A DNA stretch of 64,000 nt from the NCBI RefSeq assembly GCF_003710255.1, contig NZ_RHIB01000002.1:1-64000 (forward strand). The letters are read 5' to 3'. The position numbers and the translations under genes are program-made. Positions 1 through 7,725 of the stretch are shown piece by piece. The notes beneath the pieces were generated by a model. That model had not been told where the DNA came from, ran no database searches, and worked only from the letters and a program-made list of their open reading frames with translations. How positions within the stretch are numbered: position 1 is the stretch's first letter; the number at the start of each line of letters is the position of its first letter. The DNA is from Alteribacter keqinensis. Lineage in GTDB: Bacteria; Bacillota; Bacilli; Bacillales; Salisediminibacteriaceae.

Positions 1-101
1 CTGACGTCAGGGGAGCAAGCTCCCCATCAGTCCGCTCGACTTGCATGTATTAGGCACGCCGCCAGCGTTCGTCCTGAGCCAGGATCAAACTCTCCATAGA
101 A
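1..101 (-). rRNA. 16S ribosomal RNA, 5' end (partial)
   Basis: The reverse complement reads GAGTTTGATCCTGGCTCAG followed by GACGAACGCTGGCGGCGTGC and TAATACATGCAAGTCGAGCGGA, the universal first ~100 nt of bacterial 16S rRNA. The gene is read leftward and runs out of the window at base 1, so only the 5' end is present. The mature 5' end is placed near 100 by analogy with Bacillus and is accurate to a few bases. Confidence 0.98.
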
Positions 102-177
102 AGTTTGATGTCTCTGACATCATTTAATTCATTCATTGACGGGATAATTTATCATTATCCCACGTTTCGCTTGGCTT

Positions 178-205
178 TTTGTTTAGTTTTCAAAGGTCAC
201 TGTCT
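178..205 (-). promoter_or_regulatory. rrn leader boxA-like antitermination region
   Basis: On the minus strand the leader contains CCTTTGAAAACTAAACAAAA, the sequence usually found upstream of 16S in Bacillus rrn operons, which includes the boxA-type Nus-factor recognition element. It lies between the promoter and the 16S 5' end, as expected. Confidence 0.7.
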
Positions 206-349
206 TTTGTTTTGCCGTCCGCGTCTCTCGCGGCGACAAGTAATAATATATCACGATAACGTAAGCAGTGCAATAACTTTTTGTGAAAAAGTTTTTTATT
301 TTTTGTCATCGTGTGCTGTTTCCTGTCCCTTTTACCGGGGGCCTGATTT

Positions 350-378
350 ATTATAGAGTTTTATCTCAGGCCGGTCAA
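350..378 (-). promoter_or_regulatory. rrn promoter
   Basis: On the minus strand TTGACC (373-378) and TATAAT (350-355) are separated by exactly 17 bp, a near-consensus SigA promoter about 250 bp upstream of the 16S gene. A second promoter could exist further upstream but none is as clear. Confidence 0.85.
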
Positions 379-379
379 G

Positions 380-562
380 GATATATTTTCATTCTTCACT
401 TCTGCATATCTATTTATATCCTTGAAATGCCCCTGCCTATCCTTTATATCCAATGTAGCAGGAATTAAACCATCAGGGTCTCTATTCTGTATCTACATAA
501 TTGCATCGGAAGTCTTTTGAAGCAGCATACCAAATTCAATCATAAACGACTGACTCAACAGA
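380..562. other. Intergenic, upstream of the rrn promoter
   Basis: AT-rich stretch between the rRNA promoter and the terminator of the next gene. No convincing open reading frame with a ribosome binding site was seen. It may hold UP-element-like A/T tracts for the rrn promoter, but nothing specific can be claimed. Confidence 0.4.
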
Positions 563-593
563 AAAGACACAGGCATAAATCCACCTGTGTCTT
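563..593 (-). terminator. Rho-independent terminator
   Basis: Perfect 10-bp stem AAGACACAGG / CCTGTGTCTT with a 10-nt loop, followed on the minus strand by TTTTC. It closes the small membrane oxidase-like gene at 605-1012. Confidence 0.8.
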
Positions 594-604
594 CGAACGA
601 CCCG

Positions 605-1012
605 TTAATCGATCTTTTTTTCATCTATATAGCTGGAAAAGGTAAACGTCATTACAAAGAACAACACAAAACTAATGAGCAAAATACTGCCACCAACAAT
701 GTAATAAATGAGTGCAAATGTTGCGAGCGGGCCACCGGTAATTACTTGTTCCCAGTACATCCCTGTCGGCAGTGTAATGCTGCCAATGATAGCTGACCAT
801 ACCTGGACCTTGGCAAGCTTTGAGTCTTTCGGTATTGGGAAGAGACGATAAAAAACCGCAAAGGCAAACAGCGACAGCCACCCTACCACCAGAATGTGGG
901 CGTGCATCGGTCTTAACGCATAACTTCCTGCACCGGCCATGTGCGATCCTATAAATGTACCAACAAGCGCAAAAAGTGCAGCAAATCTCAATAACGTACG
1001 CGTACGATTCAT
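605..1012 (-). CDS. Small haem-copper-oxidase-like membrane protein
   Basis: Integral membrane protein of about 135 residues with four predicted membrane helices. The second helix carries the segment MHAHILVVGWLSLFAF followed by YRLFP, which resembles a haem-ligand helix of cytochrome oxidase subunit I (cbb3/NorB type). Proteins of this size in Bacillaceae are commonly labelled cytochrome-c oxidase or membrane protein; the full-length enzyme is about 450-550 residues, so this cannot be a complete oxidase on its own. Its role is unknown: haem binding or sensing is an inference. The start at 1012 is preferred because GGGG lies 5 nt upstream; an ATG at 1033 would add seven residues. No other oxidase subunit gene is adjacent. 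Confidence 0.6.
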   Translation of the reverse strand: MNRTRTLLRFAALFALVGTFIGSHMAGAGSYALRPMHAHILVVGWLSLFAFAVFYRLFPIPKDSKLAKVQVWSAIIGSITLPTGMYWEQVITGGPLATFALIYYIVGGSILLISFVLFFVMTFTFSSYIDEKKID

Positions 1013-1144
1013 TCTATCCCCTGCCTTGTTCATTATATTCCCGTTAACTTTATCATAACGGAGACAGCTATTCCTTCACATTTCTTGTAGATTATATGAA
1101 TGTTTATCCAAAGAATGTTTACGTTAACCATTTTCATTTTCCCG

Positions 1145-1174
1145 TTGACATTCCACACAAACAAAAGATATTCT
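1145..1174 (+). promoter_or_regulatory. bioY promoter
   Basis: TTGACA (1145-1150) and TATTCT (1169-1174) are 18 bp apart. The BirA operator begins immediately downstream of the -10 box, so bound repressor would cover the start of transcription. Confidence 0.65.
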
Positions 1175-1207
1175 ATTGTTAACCGATATAACACATCGGT
1201 GAACAAT
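1175..1207 (+). promoter_or_regulatory. BirA operator (biotin repressor site)
   Basis: Inverted repeat ATTGTTAACCG ... CGGTGAACAAT (arms 1175-1185 and 1197-1207) matches the Firmicutes BirA box TTGTTAACC-N13/14-GGTTAACAA with a single change in the right arm. It sits directly before bioY and overlaps the expected transcription start. This predicts repression when biotin is plentiful. Confidence 0.9.
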
Positions 1208-1230
1208 AACATATTAACGAGGTGTACATA

Positions 1231-1833
1231 ATGAACACTCACTCATCCAAGTCTCGATTTGCAGCTTCTGATATCACAAAAGCTGCCATGTTTATTGCAT
1301 TGATGGCAATCGGTGCAAATGCTACTGCATTCATAACAATCGGAACGGTCCCGATGACTTTCCAGCCAGTAGTTGCTATTCTTGCAGGGGCATTGCTCGG
1401 CAGTCGGTTAGGATCCTTCTCCATAATTGGCTACACTGTACTCGGCTTAATCGGAGCTCCGGTTTTTGCTCAATTTTCAGGAGGCCCGCAAACGTTTGTT
1501 TCACCTACCTTCGGATTTATCCTTTCATTTATTCTAATGGCTTATGTTACCGGAAAGATCGTCGAAAAATCAAAAGGTTCACTTTCTTCTTACATGGCTG
1601 CTTGCTTCGCCGGACTTGCTGTAAACTATGTATTCGGCGTGACATATCTATACTTGCATATGGTCTATGTACTGGGGCTGGGAGATGTAACCTATTTAGC
1701 TACTTACGCCAGCATGGGCCCATTCTTTATTAAAGACTTTATTTTAACAGGCTTTGCAGCATCGATTTGCCCGCAGATTGCCAGCGCCGTTAACCGCCGG
1801 CGTCCCGTACAGCCAGAAAGAGCAGTATCCTGA
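1231..1833 (+). CDS. bioY: Biotin transporter BioY
   Basis: BioY is the substrate-binding membrane subunit (S component) of biotin ECF transporters, working alone or with the shared EcfAAT energy module. The product is about 200 residues with five to six hydrophobic helices. It contains the family signature TIGTVPMTFQP in the first third, then the LGSRLG and GLIGAPVFAQFSGG region. ATG 1231 is chosen because AGGTG lies 7 nt upstream; the in-frame start at 1222 has no site. The gene is monocistronic, with a BirA operator in front and a strong terminator behind. It corresponds to yuiG in the B. subtilis yui cluster, which also agrees with the neighbouring yuiF homologue. Confidence 0.95.
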   Translation: MNTHSSKSRFAASDITKAAMFIALMAIGANATAFITIGTVPMTFQPVVAILAGALLGSRLGSFSIIGYTVLGLIGAPVFAQFSGGPQTFVSPTFGFILSFILMAYVTGKIVEKSKGSLSSYMAACFAGLAVNYVFGVTYLYLHMVYVLGLGDVTYLATYASMGPFFIKDFILTGFAASICPQIASAVNRRRPVQPERAVS

Positions 1834-1869
1834 GTCAGGTTTCTCCCATAATTAATATAGAGAAAGACA

Positions 1870-1900
1870 AAAGAGCATCCCGCTGACGGATGCTCTTTTT
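1870..1900. terminator. Bidirectional terminator
   Basis: Stem AAGAGCATCC / GGATGCTCTT with a 7-nt loop and T-rich tails on both sides (TTTTT for bioY, TTTTG for the minus-strand gene that ends at 1964). Confidence 0.85.
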
Positions 1901-1963
1901 CATTGGCCGTTTTTATATCTTTTAATGCCATTTTCAATAAGACAAATCAAGTTGAAAATGAGG

Positions 1964-2614
1964 TTACGATCTGCCGCTTTTTACAGAGTAGTCTTGCACT
2001 TTCAGGTTACCATCTTCTCCCTCCTTAAATGTAAACCTGACAGTCAGTTTATCTTCAGGGGGATATCCGTACCTCTCGAAGTGACCTCCGGAATCTTTTT
2101 CGCTGTTGTAATAGAGGACACTTGCATGTTTTGTTTCCAGAATAACATTGCCTCCATCCCTCCTAAACTCGAAATCATCAAGTGAGATAACAGAGAGTCC
2201 CGGGTTTAAGATAGTGTTTTTTACAGCATCGTAATAATTTTGATCTGAAGATTCACTTGTCCTGTAATAGCCTTCTCTGAGATAGTGCTGAAAGGGCTCT
2301 TTGTAGACCAGTCCGTTATCTGCTTCTGTAAAGATCGTTGATAAAGCGAGCTCGATTCCTGCTGAAGTAAATGTATCCTCCATATATGTAAAAACCGCAT
2401 CCTTCTGTGGAAACCTCTCATTGTAATACTTCCCGTCCATTCTTTCATGAGCTTCGAATAAACTTTGGGCTTCTGTTACCGTTTTTACATAATGGTAATG
2501 AACCTCATCCTCATCAATCCCCTCCGACTTTGGCAATTCCGTTACAAAGGGCAGACATGCAATAACAATTAATATGACCGCTGCAGCGATCCTGTTTCTT
2601 GTCTCTTCTCGCAA
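1964..2614 (-). CDS. Membrane-anchored or lipo-protein of unknown function
   Basis: Unrecognised protein of about 216 residues. A basic N-terminus (MREETRNR) is followed by a hydrophobic segment ending in VIAC, which fits a signal anchor or a lipoprotein lipobox, so the remaining ~190 residues are probably outside the membrane. The body is acidic and rich in Tyr, Asp and Glu, without a motif I can name. The start is TTG 2614: GAGGGGGGAT lies just upstream, while the alternative TTG at 2629 overlaps that site. It is transcribed alone, convergent with bioY. Confidence 0.7.
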   Translation of the reverse strand: MREETRNRIAAAVILIVIACLPFVTELPKSEGIDEDEVHYHYVKTVTEAQSLFEAHERMDGKYYNERFPQKDAVFTYMEDTFTSAGIELALSTIFTEADNGLVYKEPFQHYLREGYYRTSESSDQNYYDAVKNTILNPGLSVISLDDFEFRRDGGNVILETKHASVLYYNSEKDSGGHFERYGYPPEDKLTVRFTFKEGEDGNLKVQDYSVKSGRS

Positions 2615-2711
2615 CCTATCCCCCCTCAAGTTTCACTCTTCTACAAATATAGACGAATCGTGCACCGCAAAAGTTTCAAATCTATTCATTTTCTTCCAAT
2701 TAATTAGAATT

Positions 2712-2750
2712 AAAAAAGGTACTGTGAAGAAGTCAACTCCACAGTACCTT
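2712..2750 (-). terminator. Terminator of yuiF
   Basis: Perfect 11-bp stem AAGGTACTGTG / CACAGTACCTT followed on the minus strand by TTTTTTA. Confidence 0.9.
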
Positions 2751-2769
2751 AGGTTAATAGTATAAACTT

Positions 2770-4122
2770 TTACAGAATAACCGCTGCCAGCCATCCGAAA
2801 AGGATAAGAGGGATATTAAAGTGAAGGAACGTTGGTACACAGGTATCCCAAATATGATGGTGCTGTCCATCTGCGTTTAACCCTGCCGTCGGACCGAGCG
2901 TACTGTCGGATGCAGGGGATCCCGCATCCCCTAATGCCCCAGCTGTACCAATAAGAGCAATTGTTGCCATCGGGCTCAATCCAACTGCTGCTGCCAAAGG
3001 AACGAAAATGGCAGCAATAATCGGGATTGTAGCAAATGAAGAACCGATCCCCATTGTAATAAACAGACCGACAACAAGCATTAGTAACGCAGCGAGACTT
3101 TTACTGTCTCCTACCCATCCTGCGACAGTATCAACGAGTGCATCCACATGGCCGGTTTCGCGGATTACTTCAGCAAAGCCTCCTGCGGTAATCATCACAA
3201 ATCCGATGAACGCAAGCATTTTCATTCCGTCTGTCATCAGATTCTCAGATTCATTCAGTGATAACCTGCCGGCAAAATGAAGAACAGCAAAGTAAATATA
3301 CAATACACCTAATCCTAAAAGGGCACTGAAGATCATTGATTCTGTAAGGACCTGCGTAACGAGCGTGGTCACAATTGCTGCAAGTCCGATCACAACCGAT
3401 CCGGCAGAATAGCTTGTTTCTTTTACATCATCATCAGTGCGTCTGATTTCCCGGTTTTCGTACTCTCGTGGTTTTCGGTACGTGATAAAAATAGCTGTAA
3501 ACAGACCGATAACCATCCCCAGAACAGGTAAAATCAACGCTTGGGGTATCATCGACATCTCAACGTCCATTCCACTGTCTCTCATGTTCTCAAACACGAT
3601 CTCATGAAAGATTAATCCATACCCCGCAGGGATGAGAATGTAAGGTGCTTTCAAACCGAATGTCAGAGCTGTTGCAGCTGCACGACGGTCCATTGTCAAT
3701 TCGTTAAATACCTTTAAAAGCGGAGGAATCAATAATGGAATAAAAGCAATGTGGACCATTACAACGTTTTGGGACATACACGAAATAATCACAATGATAA
3801 ACAACAACAGAACTTTTGAATATGTTTTTCTTTTTGTTTCTCCGTCTTTCCCTACGATCCGGATTGCCCATTTAATAAGAAGGTTAGGAAGGCCGGTATA
3901 ATTAATCGCTACAGCAAAGGCACCGAGCATAGCATAACTTAACGCCACAGTGGCGTTGGTACCAAGGCCTGATGTAAAGATATCAACTGTCTCCATAACA
4001 GAGAACCCGGCAACAAGCCCCCCCACCATTGCACCTCCAATCAATGCAACAACGACATGAATCCGCATTAAACTAAGTAAAATCATAACCAGAACAGCAA
4101 TTACTACCGCATTCATTTGCAA
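2770..4122 (-). CDS. yuiF: YuiF-like transporter (Na+/H+ antiporter superfamily)
   Basis: Polytopic membrane protein of 450 residues with about eleven to twelve hydrophobic helices. It belongs to the NhaC-like family of which B. subtilis YuiF is the local counterpart. Conserved stretches include MSQNVVMVHIAFIPLLIPP, GSSFATIPIIAAIFVPLA and the polar GDAGSPASDSTLGPTAGLNADG near the C-terminus. YuiF is usually described as a putative amino-acid transporter, so substrate and coupling ion remain uncertain. Position supports the call: it lies next to bioY/yuiG, as in B. subtilis, although a TRAP operon now separates it from pepA/yuiE. A good promoter lies upstream and a strong terminator downstream. 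Confidence 0.85.
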   Translation of the reverse strand: MQMNAVVIAVLVMILLSLMRIHVVVALIGGAMVGGLVAGFSVMETVDIFTSGLGTNATVALSYAMLGAFAVAINYTGLPNLLIKWAIRIVGKDGETKRKTYSKVLLLFIIVIISCMSQNVVMVHIAFIPLLIPPLLKVFNELTMDRRAAATALTFGLKAPYILIPAGYGLIFHEIVFENMRDSGMDVEMSMIPQALILPVLGMVIGLFTAIFITYRKPREYENREIRRTDDDVKETSYSAGSVVIGLAAIVTTLVTQVLTESMIFSALLGLGVLYIYFAVLHFAGRLSLNESENLMTDGMKMLAFIGFVMITAGGFAEVIRETGHVDALVDTVAGWVGDSKSLAALLMLVVGLFITMGIGSSFATIPIIAAIFVPLAAAVGLSPMATIALIGTAGALGDAGSPASDSTLGPTAGLNADGQHHHIWDTCVPTFLHFNIPLILFGWLAAVIL

Positions 4123-4184
4123 AATCCCCTTTAATGCTTTATTTCTTTATCTCGCTAAAACGATAATGTATGAAAACATCAATT

Positions 4185-4213
4185 ACTTTAACACCGGACC
4201 ACACTTCTGTCAA
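4185..4213 (-). promoter_or_regulatory. yuiF promoter
   Basis: On the minus strand TTGACA (4208-4213) and TAAAGT (4185-4190) are separated by 17 bp, about 60 bp upstream of the yuiF start. Confidence 0.65.
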
Positions 4214-4252
4214 TTAAAGATTAACATTTTCCATAAGGGCAGTATGCATACG

Positions 4253-4284
4253 AAAACCCGGAGCATGTATCGCTGCTCCGGGTT
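4253..4284 (-). terminator. Terminator of the dctQMP operon
   Basis: Perfect 11-bp stem AACCCGGAGCA / TGCTCCGGGTT, followed on the minus strand by TTTTCG. It lies just after dctP. Confidence 0.85.
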
Positions 4285-4297
4285 CATTATTATGTGA

Positions 4298-5374
4298 TTA
4301 ATTGCCTTCAGCTTCTTCAATTTCTTCAAGGAGCTTATCCAGAATTGCCGCTCCATCTTCTCCTACATCGTCACGGAAATAGTCCTGCATTGGAATGGCC
4401 AGCTCTCTGAATGCGTTTCTTTCTTCTTCAGAAAGTGTATAAATTTCAGTTGGATTGGCATCATCTTCTTCGATAGCCGTTAACAATTCTTCATTCATTT
4501 CAAGCTGCATTTCCTGTGCGGCCGGACGCATTTCATCGACTGTTTCATCTACCGCCTGACGGAGATCATCCGGAAGGTCATTATAAAAATCCGCATTTAC
4601 CGTAGTCATAGCCACGTAAATGTTGTGATCAGAAATCGTCATGTGATCTTGTACTTCATGGAAATTCGCATCCTCAATAAAGAAGATCGGATTTTCCTGA
4701 CCGTCAACGTTACCTAACTGCAGACTGGAATAAAGCTCTGCCCAGCTCAAAGGTGTAGGATCGGCACCATATGCTTCATAGGAGCGGAGGATCAAAGAAG
4801 ATTCCTGCGTTCGCATTCTGAATCCTTCAAAGTCAGATGGTTCACGAAGCTCTCGGTTTCCTGTCCACTGCATGCCGCCTTCAGACCAGAAGGCGAGTGG
4901 TTTTACATTACGTTCTTCGTATTTCGCTGCCAGATCCTCATTTAACGCTTCACTTTCATTTAACACCTGGTAGTTTACGTCTTCATCATCGGAGAACAGA
5001 AACTGCAAGGCGAAGAGCTGCCCTTCACGAACGGTAGTTCCTGTGAAACCCGGTGACACAATGGCAAATTCAACGCCTCCGTTCTGAATCATTTCAAACT
5101 GGTCAACTTCACTTCCAAGACCGCCGAACTCATATACGCTCGTTGTGATCCGGCCATCTGTTTTTTCTTCCAGAAGCTCAGCAAATTCGCGTGCATACTC
5201 ATATTGCAGCTGTCCTTCGTACTCTTCTGTGGCAAACCGCAGTTCGTATGTTTCATCTCCATCCCCGTCTGCTGCACCATTATCTGTACCAGCGTCTTCA
5301 TCAGAACCGCAGGCAGCCAGTACAAACCCGAGTGATAACACACCACTCGCAAGTAAACCTCTTTTCATTGACAT
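4298..5374 (-). CDS. dctP: TRAP transporter substrate-binding lipoprotein DctP
   Basis: Extracytoplasmic solute receptor of a TRAP transporter, which delivers an organic acid to the DctQM membrane pair for sodium-driven uptake. The N-terminus is a lipoprotein signal (basic start, hydrophobic stretch, LAAC lipobox), followed by a very acidic linker (SDEDAGTDNGAADGDGDE) typical of halophile-exposed proteins. The mature domain shows the DctP fold signatures: FAELLEEKTDGRI, EFAIVSPGF and the conserved Arg-bearing segment FEGFRMRTQES that contacts the substrate carboxylate, then NVDGQENP. Substrate cannot be predicted from sequence. ATG 5374 has GGGGG upstream. It is the last gene of dctQ-dctM-dctP. 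Confidence 0.92.
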   Translation of the reverse strand: MSMKRGLLASGVLSLGFVLAACGSDEDAGTDNGAADGDGDETYELRFATEEYEGQLQYEYAREFAELLEEKTDGRITTSVYEFGGLGSEVDQFEMIQNGGVEFAIVSPGFTGTTVREGQLFALQFLFSDDEDVNYQVLNESEALNEDLAAKYEERNVKPLAFWSEGGMQWTGNRELREPSDFEGFRMRTQESSLILRSYEAYGADPTPLSWAELYSSLQLGNVDGQENPIFFIEDANFHEVQDHMTISDHNIYVAMTTVNADFYNDLPDDLRQAVDETVDEMRPAAQEMQLEMNEELLTAIEEDDANPTEIYTLSEEERNAFRELAIPMQDYFRDDVGEDGAAILDKLLEEIEEAEGN

Positions 5375-5414
5375 GTAAAATTACCCCCATTGTTTTTTTA
5401 TGTGAAATTCACCC

Positions 5415-6689
5415 TTACAACAAGTAAAGAAAGAAGAGCGAAATTTCTTCAAATAAAATCACCAGAATTCCTATAAAGAGCAAAATGATAATATACGGCG
5501 GTGTCCCTTTTATGACATCAAGGTAGGATTTATTAAAAACCGCACTCGCTGTGAAGATATCAACTCCAAACGGCGGTGTTGCCGACCCCAGAGCTGCCTG
5601 ATAGGTAATGACAACCCCCAGATGAACAGGGTCAATTCCAGCCTCCATTGCCGGGCGCCAGAAGATTGGTGTTAAAATCAGGATGACAACAATCGGGTCT
5701 ACGAACATACATCCTATAAAGAAGAAAAGTGCAATGATCATTAATACATAAAGGGCCGATGGGTCAGTTCCCATGACTGCTTCTGTGAGCATCTGTGGAA
5801 TTTGCGCATAGGATATTACCCAGGAGAAGGCCTGTCCGCCGGCAACGAGCACGAATACAGCAGATGTTACAAGCCCTGTAGATAAGGCGATTCCAGGAAT
5901 GTCCGTCACTTTAACGGAACGGTAGATAACAACTTCCAGGAGCAGGGCATAGAGTACCGCCACTCCGGCTGCCTCCGTAGGGGTAAAGTAACCTGTGTAA
6001 ATACCGCCTACGATAATAAAAGGAAAGCCAAGAGGAAGAAGAGCTTTTCCGGTAAGGCTGAAACGAACGTTCCAGGGAGCTTTCTCCACGAGAGGTATAT
6101 TGAAAATCCGCGCATGTATGTAAGCATAGATAGCAAAGCAAATAAAAATCAGCAGCCCCGGGCCAATTCCCGCAATAAACAGGTCACCGGTAGACGTCCC
6201 TGTAACAAGAGCATAAATAATCATCCCGATACTCGGCGGGATAAGAAGAGCTACATCACTCGCATTAATAATAAGCGCGATAGCACTGGAATCTTTATAC
6301 CCTACTTTCAGCAGCCTCTCCCGCATGGGTTTCCCAATGGCAACAACCGTCGCCTGTGTGGAACCGGAAATGGAGCCGAACAACGTACAGGCAGCTGCAG
6401 TTGTAATCGCATACCCACCTCGGAGATGCCCGACAAATGAGCCTACAAAGTCAAGCAGCCGGCGTGAAGTCTTACCTGTAGACATTATGTCTGCTGCAAA
6501 AATAAACAAAGGAACAGCCAGAAGCACATAAGCTGATACCCCCTCTACAAGCTGGCCCGCCATCATCATTGGATCCAGGTTGTCAAAATAGATAAGCATG
6601 ACGACGAGAGGAGCTACAATCAAAGGAATCATCATTGGAAAGCCCAGAAGAAGTAAAATTACCATAATGGCAAGTAAAGTCCAAACCAT
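5415..6689 (-). CDS. dctM: TRAP transporter large permease DctM
   Basis: Large membrane subunit of a TRAP transporter, which carries the transport path and sodium sites. It has about 424 residues and twelve or so hydrophobic helices. Family motifs visible include GSISGSTQATVVAIG and ALIINASDVALLIPPSIGMIIY in the N-terminal half, and the symmetric TPPFGVDIFTASAVF near the C-terminus. ATG 6689 (MVWTLL) is taken as start because AAAGGA lies 8 nt upstream and this is where family members begin; a GTG at 6713 is also in frame. It follows dctQ by 27 bp and precedes dctP by 40 bp, so the three are one operon. Confidence 0.93.
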   Translation of the reverse strand: MVWTLLAIMVILLLLGFPMMIPLIVAPLVVMLIYFDNLDPMMMAGQLVEGVSAYVLLAVPLFIFAADIMSTGKTSRRLLDFVGSFVGHLRGGYAITTAAACTLFGSISGSTQATVVAIGKPMRERLLKVGYKDSSAIALIINASDVALLIPPSIGMIIYALVTGTSTGDLFIAGIGPGLLIFICFAIYAYIHARIFNIPLVEKAPWNVRFSLTGKALLPLGFPFIIVGGIYTGYFTPTEAAGVAVLYALLLEVVIYRSVKVTDIPGIALSTGLVTSAVFVLVAGGQAFSWVISYAQIPQMLTEAVMGTDPSALYVLMIIALFFFIGCMFVDPIVVILILTPIFWRPAMEAGIDPVHLGVVITYQAALGSATPPFGVDIFTASAVFNKSYLDVIKGTPPYIIILLFIGILVILFEEISLFFLYLL

Positions 6690-6716
6690 GTCCGTTTTCC
6701 TTTCTCTATTCACATT

Positions 6717-7238
6717 TTATTGTTCGTCATAATCTTTTTTGTCCTGCGCCAGATACACTTCCTCATTCACAATGTTGACCCACATGTTTCTAAGAAATTG
6801 AATGCCCCCGAGAACCAGACCCAGCGGAACAAACATAACCATAATCCAGATTGGAATTTGAAGTGCGGCTGTTGTACGACCCGAAGCATAGGTGGACATC
6901 ATATACTCATAGGCAAAGTACGCAATAACAAAGAGGACGATAGCTGAAACCAGAGGATTCAATATGGATAGTGCCTTTTTCACGATCTTTGGAGATAAAT
7001 CAAAGAAAGCCGACATCGTAATGTGTCTCCCTTTCCTGGCAGCATAACTGATTCCCATAAACGTAGCCATGATTACCGCAAGTCTGCTGATTTCCTGGGA
7101 GAAAGCCCAGCTTGATCCGGTGAGTTCACGACTGATCACATTTCCGACAGTCATAATTGCAATCACAATAATTGACCAGCTCAGAATAAACTTCTCAACC
7201 CAATGGAGCATGGCATCTGCTTTTTTTAAAATGGTCAC
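6717..7238 (-). CDS. dctQ: TRAP transporter small permease DctQ
   Basis: Small membrane subunit of the TRAP transporter with four hydrophobic helices in about 173 residues. The segments FSQEISRLAVIMATFMGISYAARKGRHI and PLGLVLGGIQFLRN are typical of DctQ. The start is GTG 7238, preceded by AGGAGG with 7-nt spacing; the upstream TTG at 7256 overlaps the ribosome site. First gene of the operon. No promoter of good quality was found in the long region in front. The operon sits between yuiF and pepA, which are neighbours in B. subtilis, so it is an insertion relative to that order. Confidence 0.9.
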   Translation of the reverse strand: MTILKKADAMLHWVEKFILSWSIIVIAIMTVGNVISRELTGSSWAFSQEISRLAVIMATFMGISYAARKGRHITMSAFFDLSPKIVKKALSILNPLVSAIVLFVIAYFAYEYMMSTYASGRTTAALQIPIWIMVMFVPLGLVLGGIQFLRNMWVNIVNEEVYLAQDKKDYDEQ

Positions 7239-7665
7239 TACTGTACCTCCTTTCAATATTCAGTTTTCTGATAAATTTACTTGGTATTCAATAAGATGCA
7301 GTTTGCAGTGAGCATGAAAGAGCATTATGTAAAAAACTGAACAAAAGCCAAAGCTACAGCCAGTACTTAACATCATAACGAAGCAGGACTTTTTGCACAA
7401 AGACTGTAAATTCTCATATTACGCCATTTTCAGGAAAATCAGCCCAAGCGGGATACTGGCATGAACACAATGAAGATATACAAGCCACATCGCCGGAATA
7501 TTCCTTAATACTAAAGGACGATATGCCTATTCCCTTTTTACACTCCTTTTTAACCACTTTTTTCTATTGAAGCTTCACAAGCCATCATAAAACGGGATTT
7601 CAGGATAAGAAGAAGTTCATGATATTGGATTGTCGCTAATGAATAACCGCTGCATACTTAATTCA
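7239..7665. other. Intergenic region without a recognised gene
   Basis: About 430 bp upstream of the TRAP operon. No open frame with a ribosome site was found on either strand. A weak CodY-like sequence (12 of 15 positions) occurs at 7262-7276, close to dctQ; it is too poor to call. Confidence 0.4.
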
Positions 7666-7705
7666 CAAAAAAGAAACCCGGCCCGACAGAGACCATCGAA
7701 CCGAG
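7666..7705 (-). terminator. Terminator of pepA
   Basis: On the minus strand CTCGGTTCGA pairs with TCGGGCCGGG (10 bp, three of them G-U), with a 9-nt loop, followed by TTTCTTTTTTG. It lies 20 bp after the pepA stop. Confidence 0.7.
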
Positions 7706-7725
7706 CGTCAATACCTTTGCTTTAA

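Noticed and set aside
5145-5427. Overlapping open frames opposite dctP
   Set aside because: Shadows of the real gene produced by its acidic codons; no ribosome sites and no recognisable domains.
7262-7276. CodY-like sequence near dctQ
   Set aside because: Only 12 of 15 positions match, and such matches are expected by chance in AT-rich DNA.
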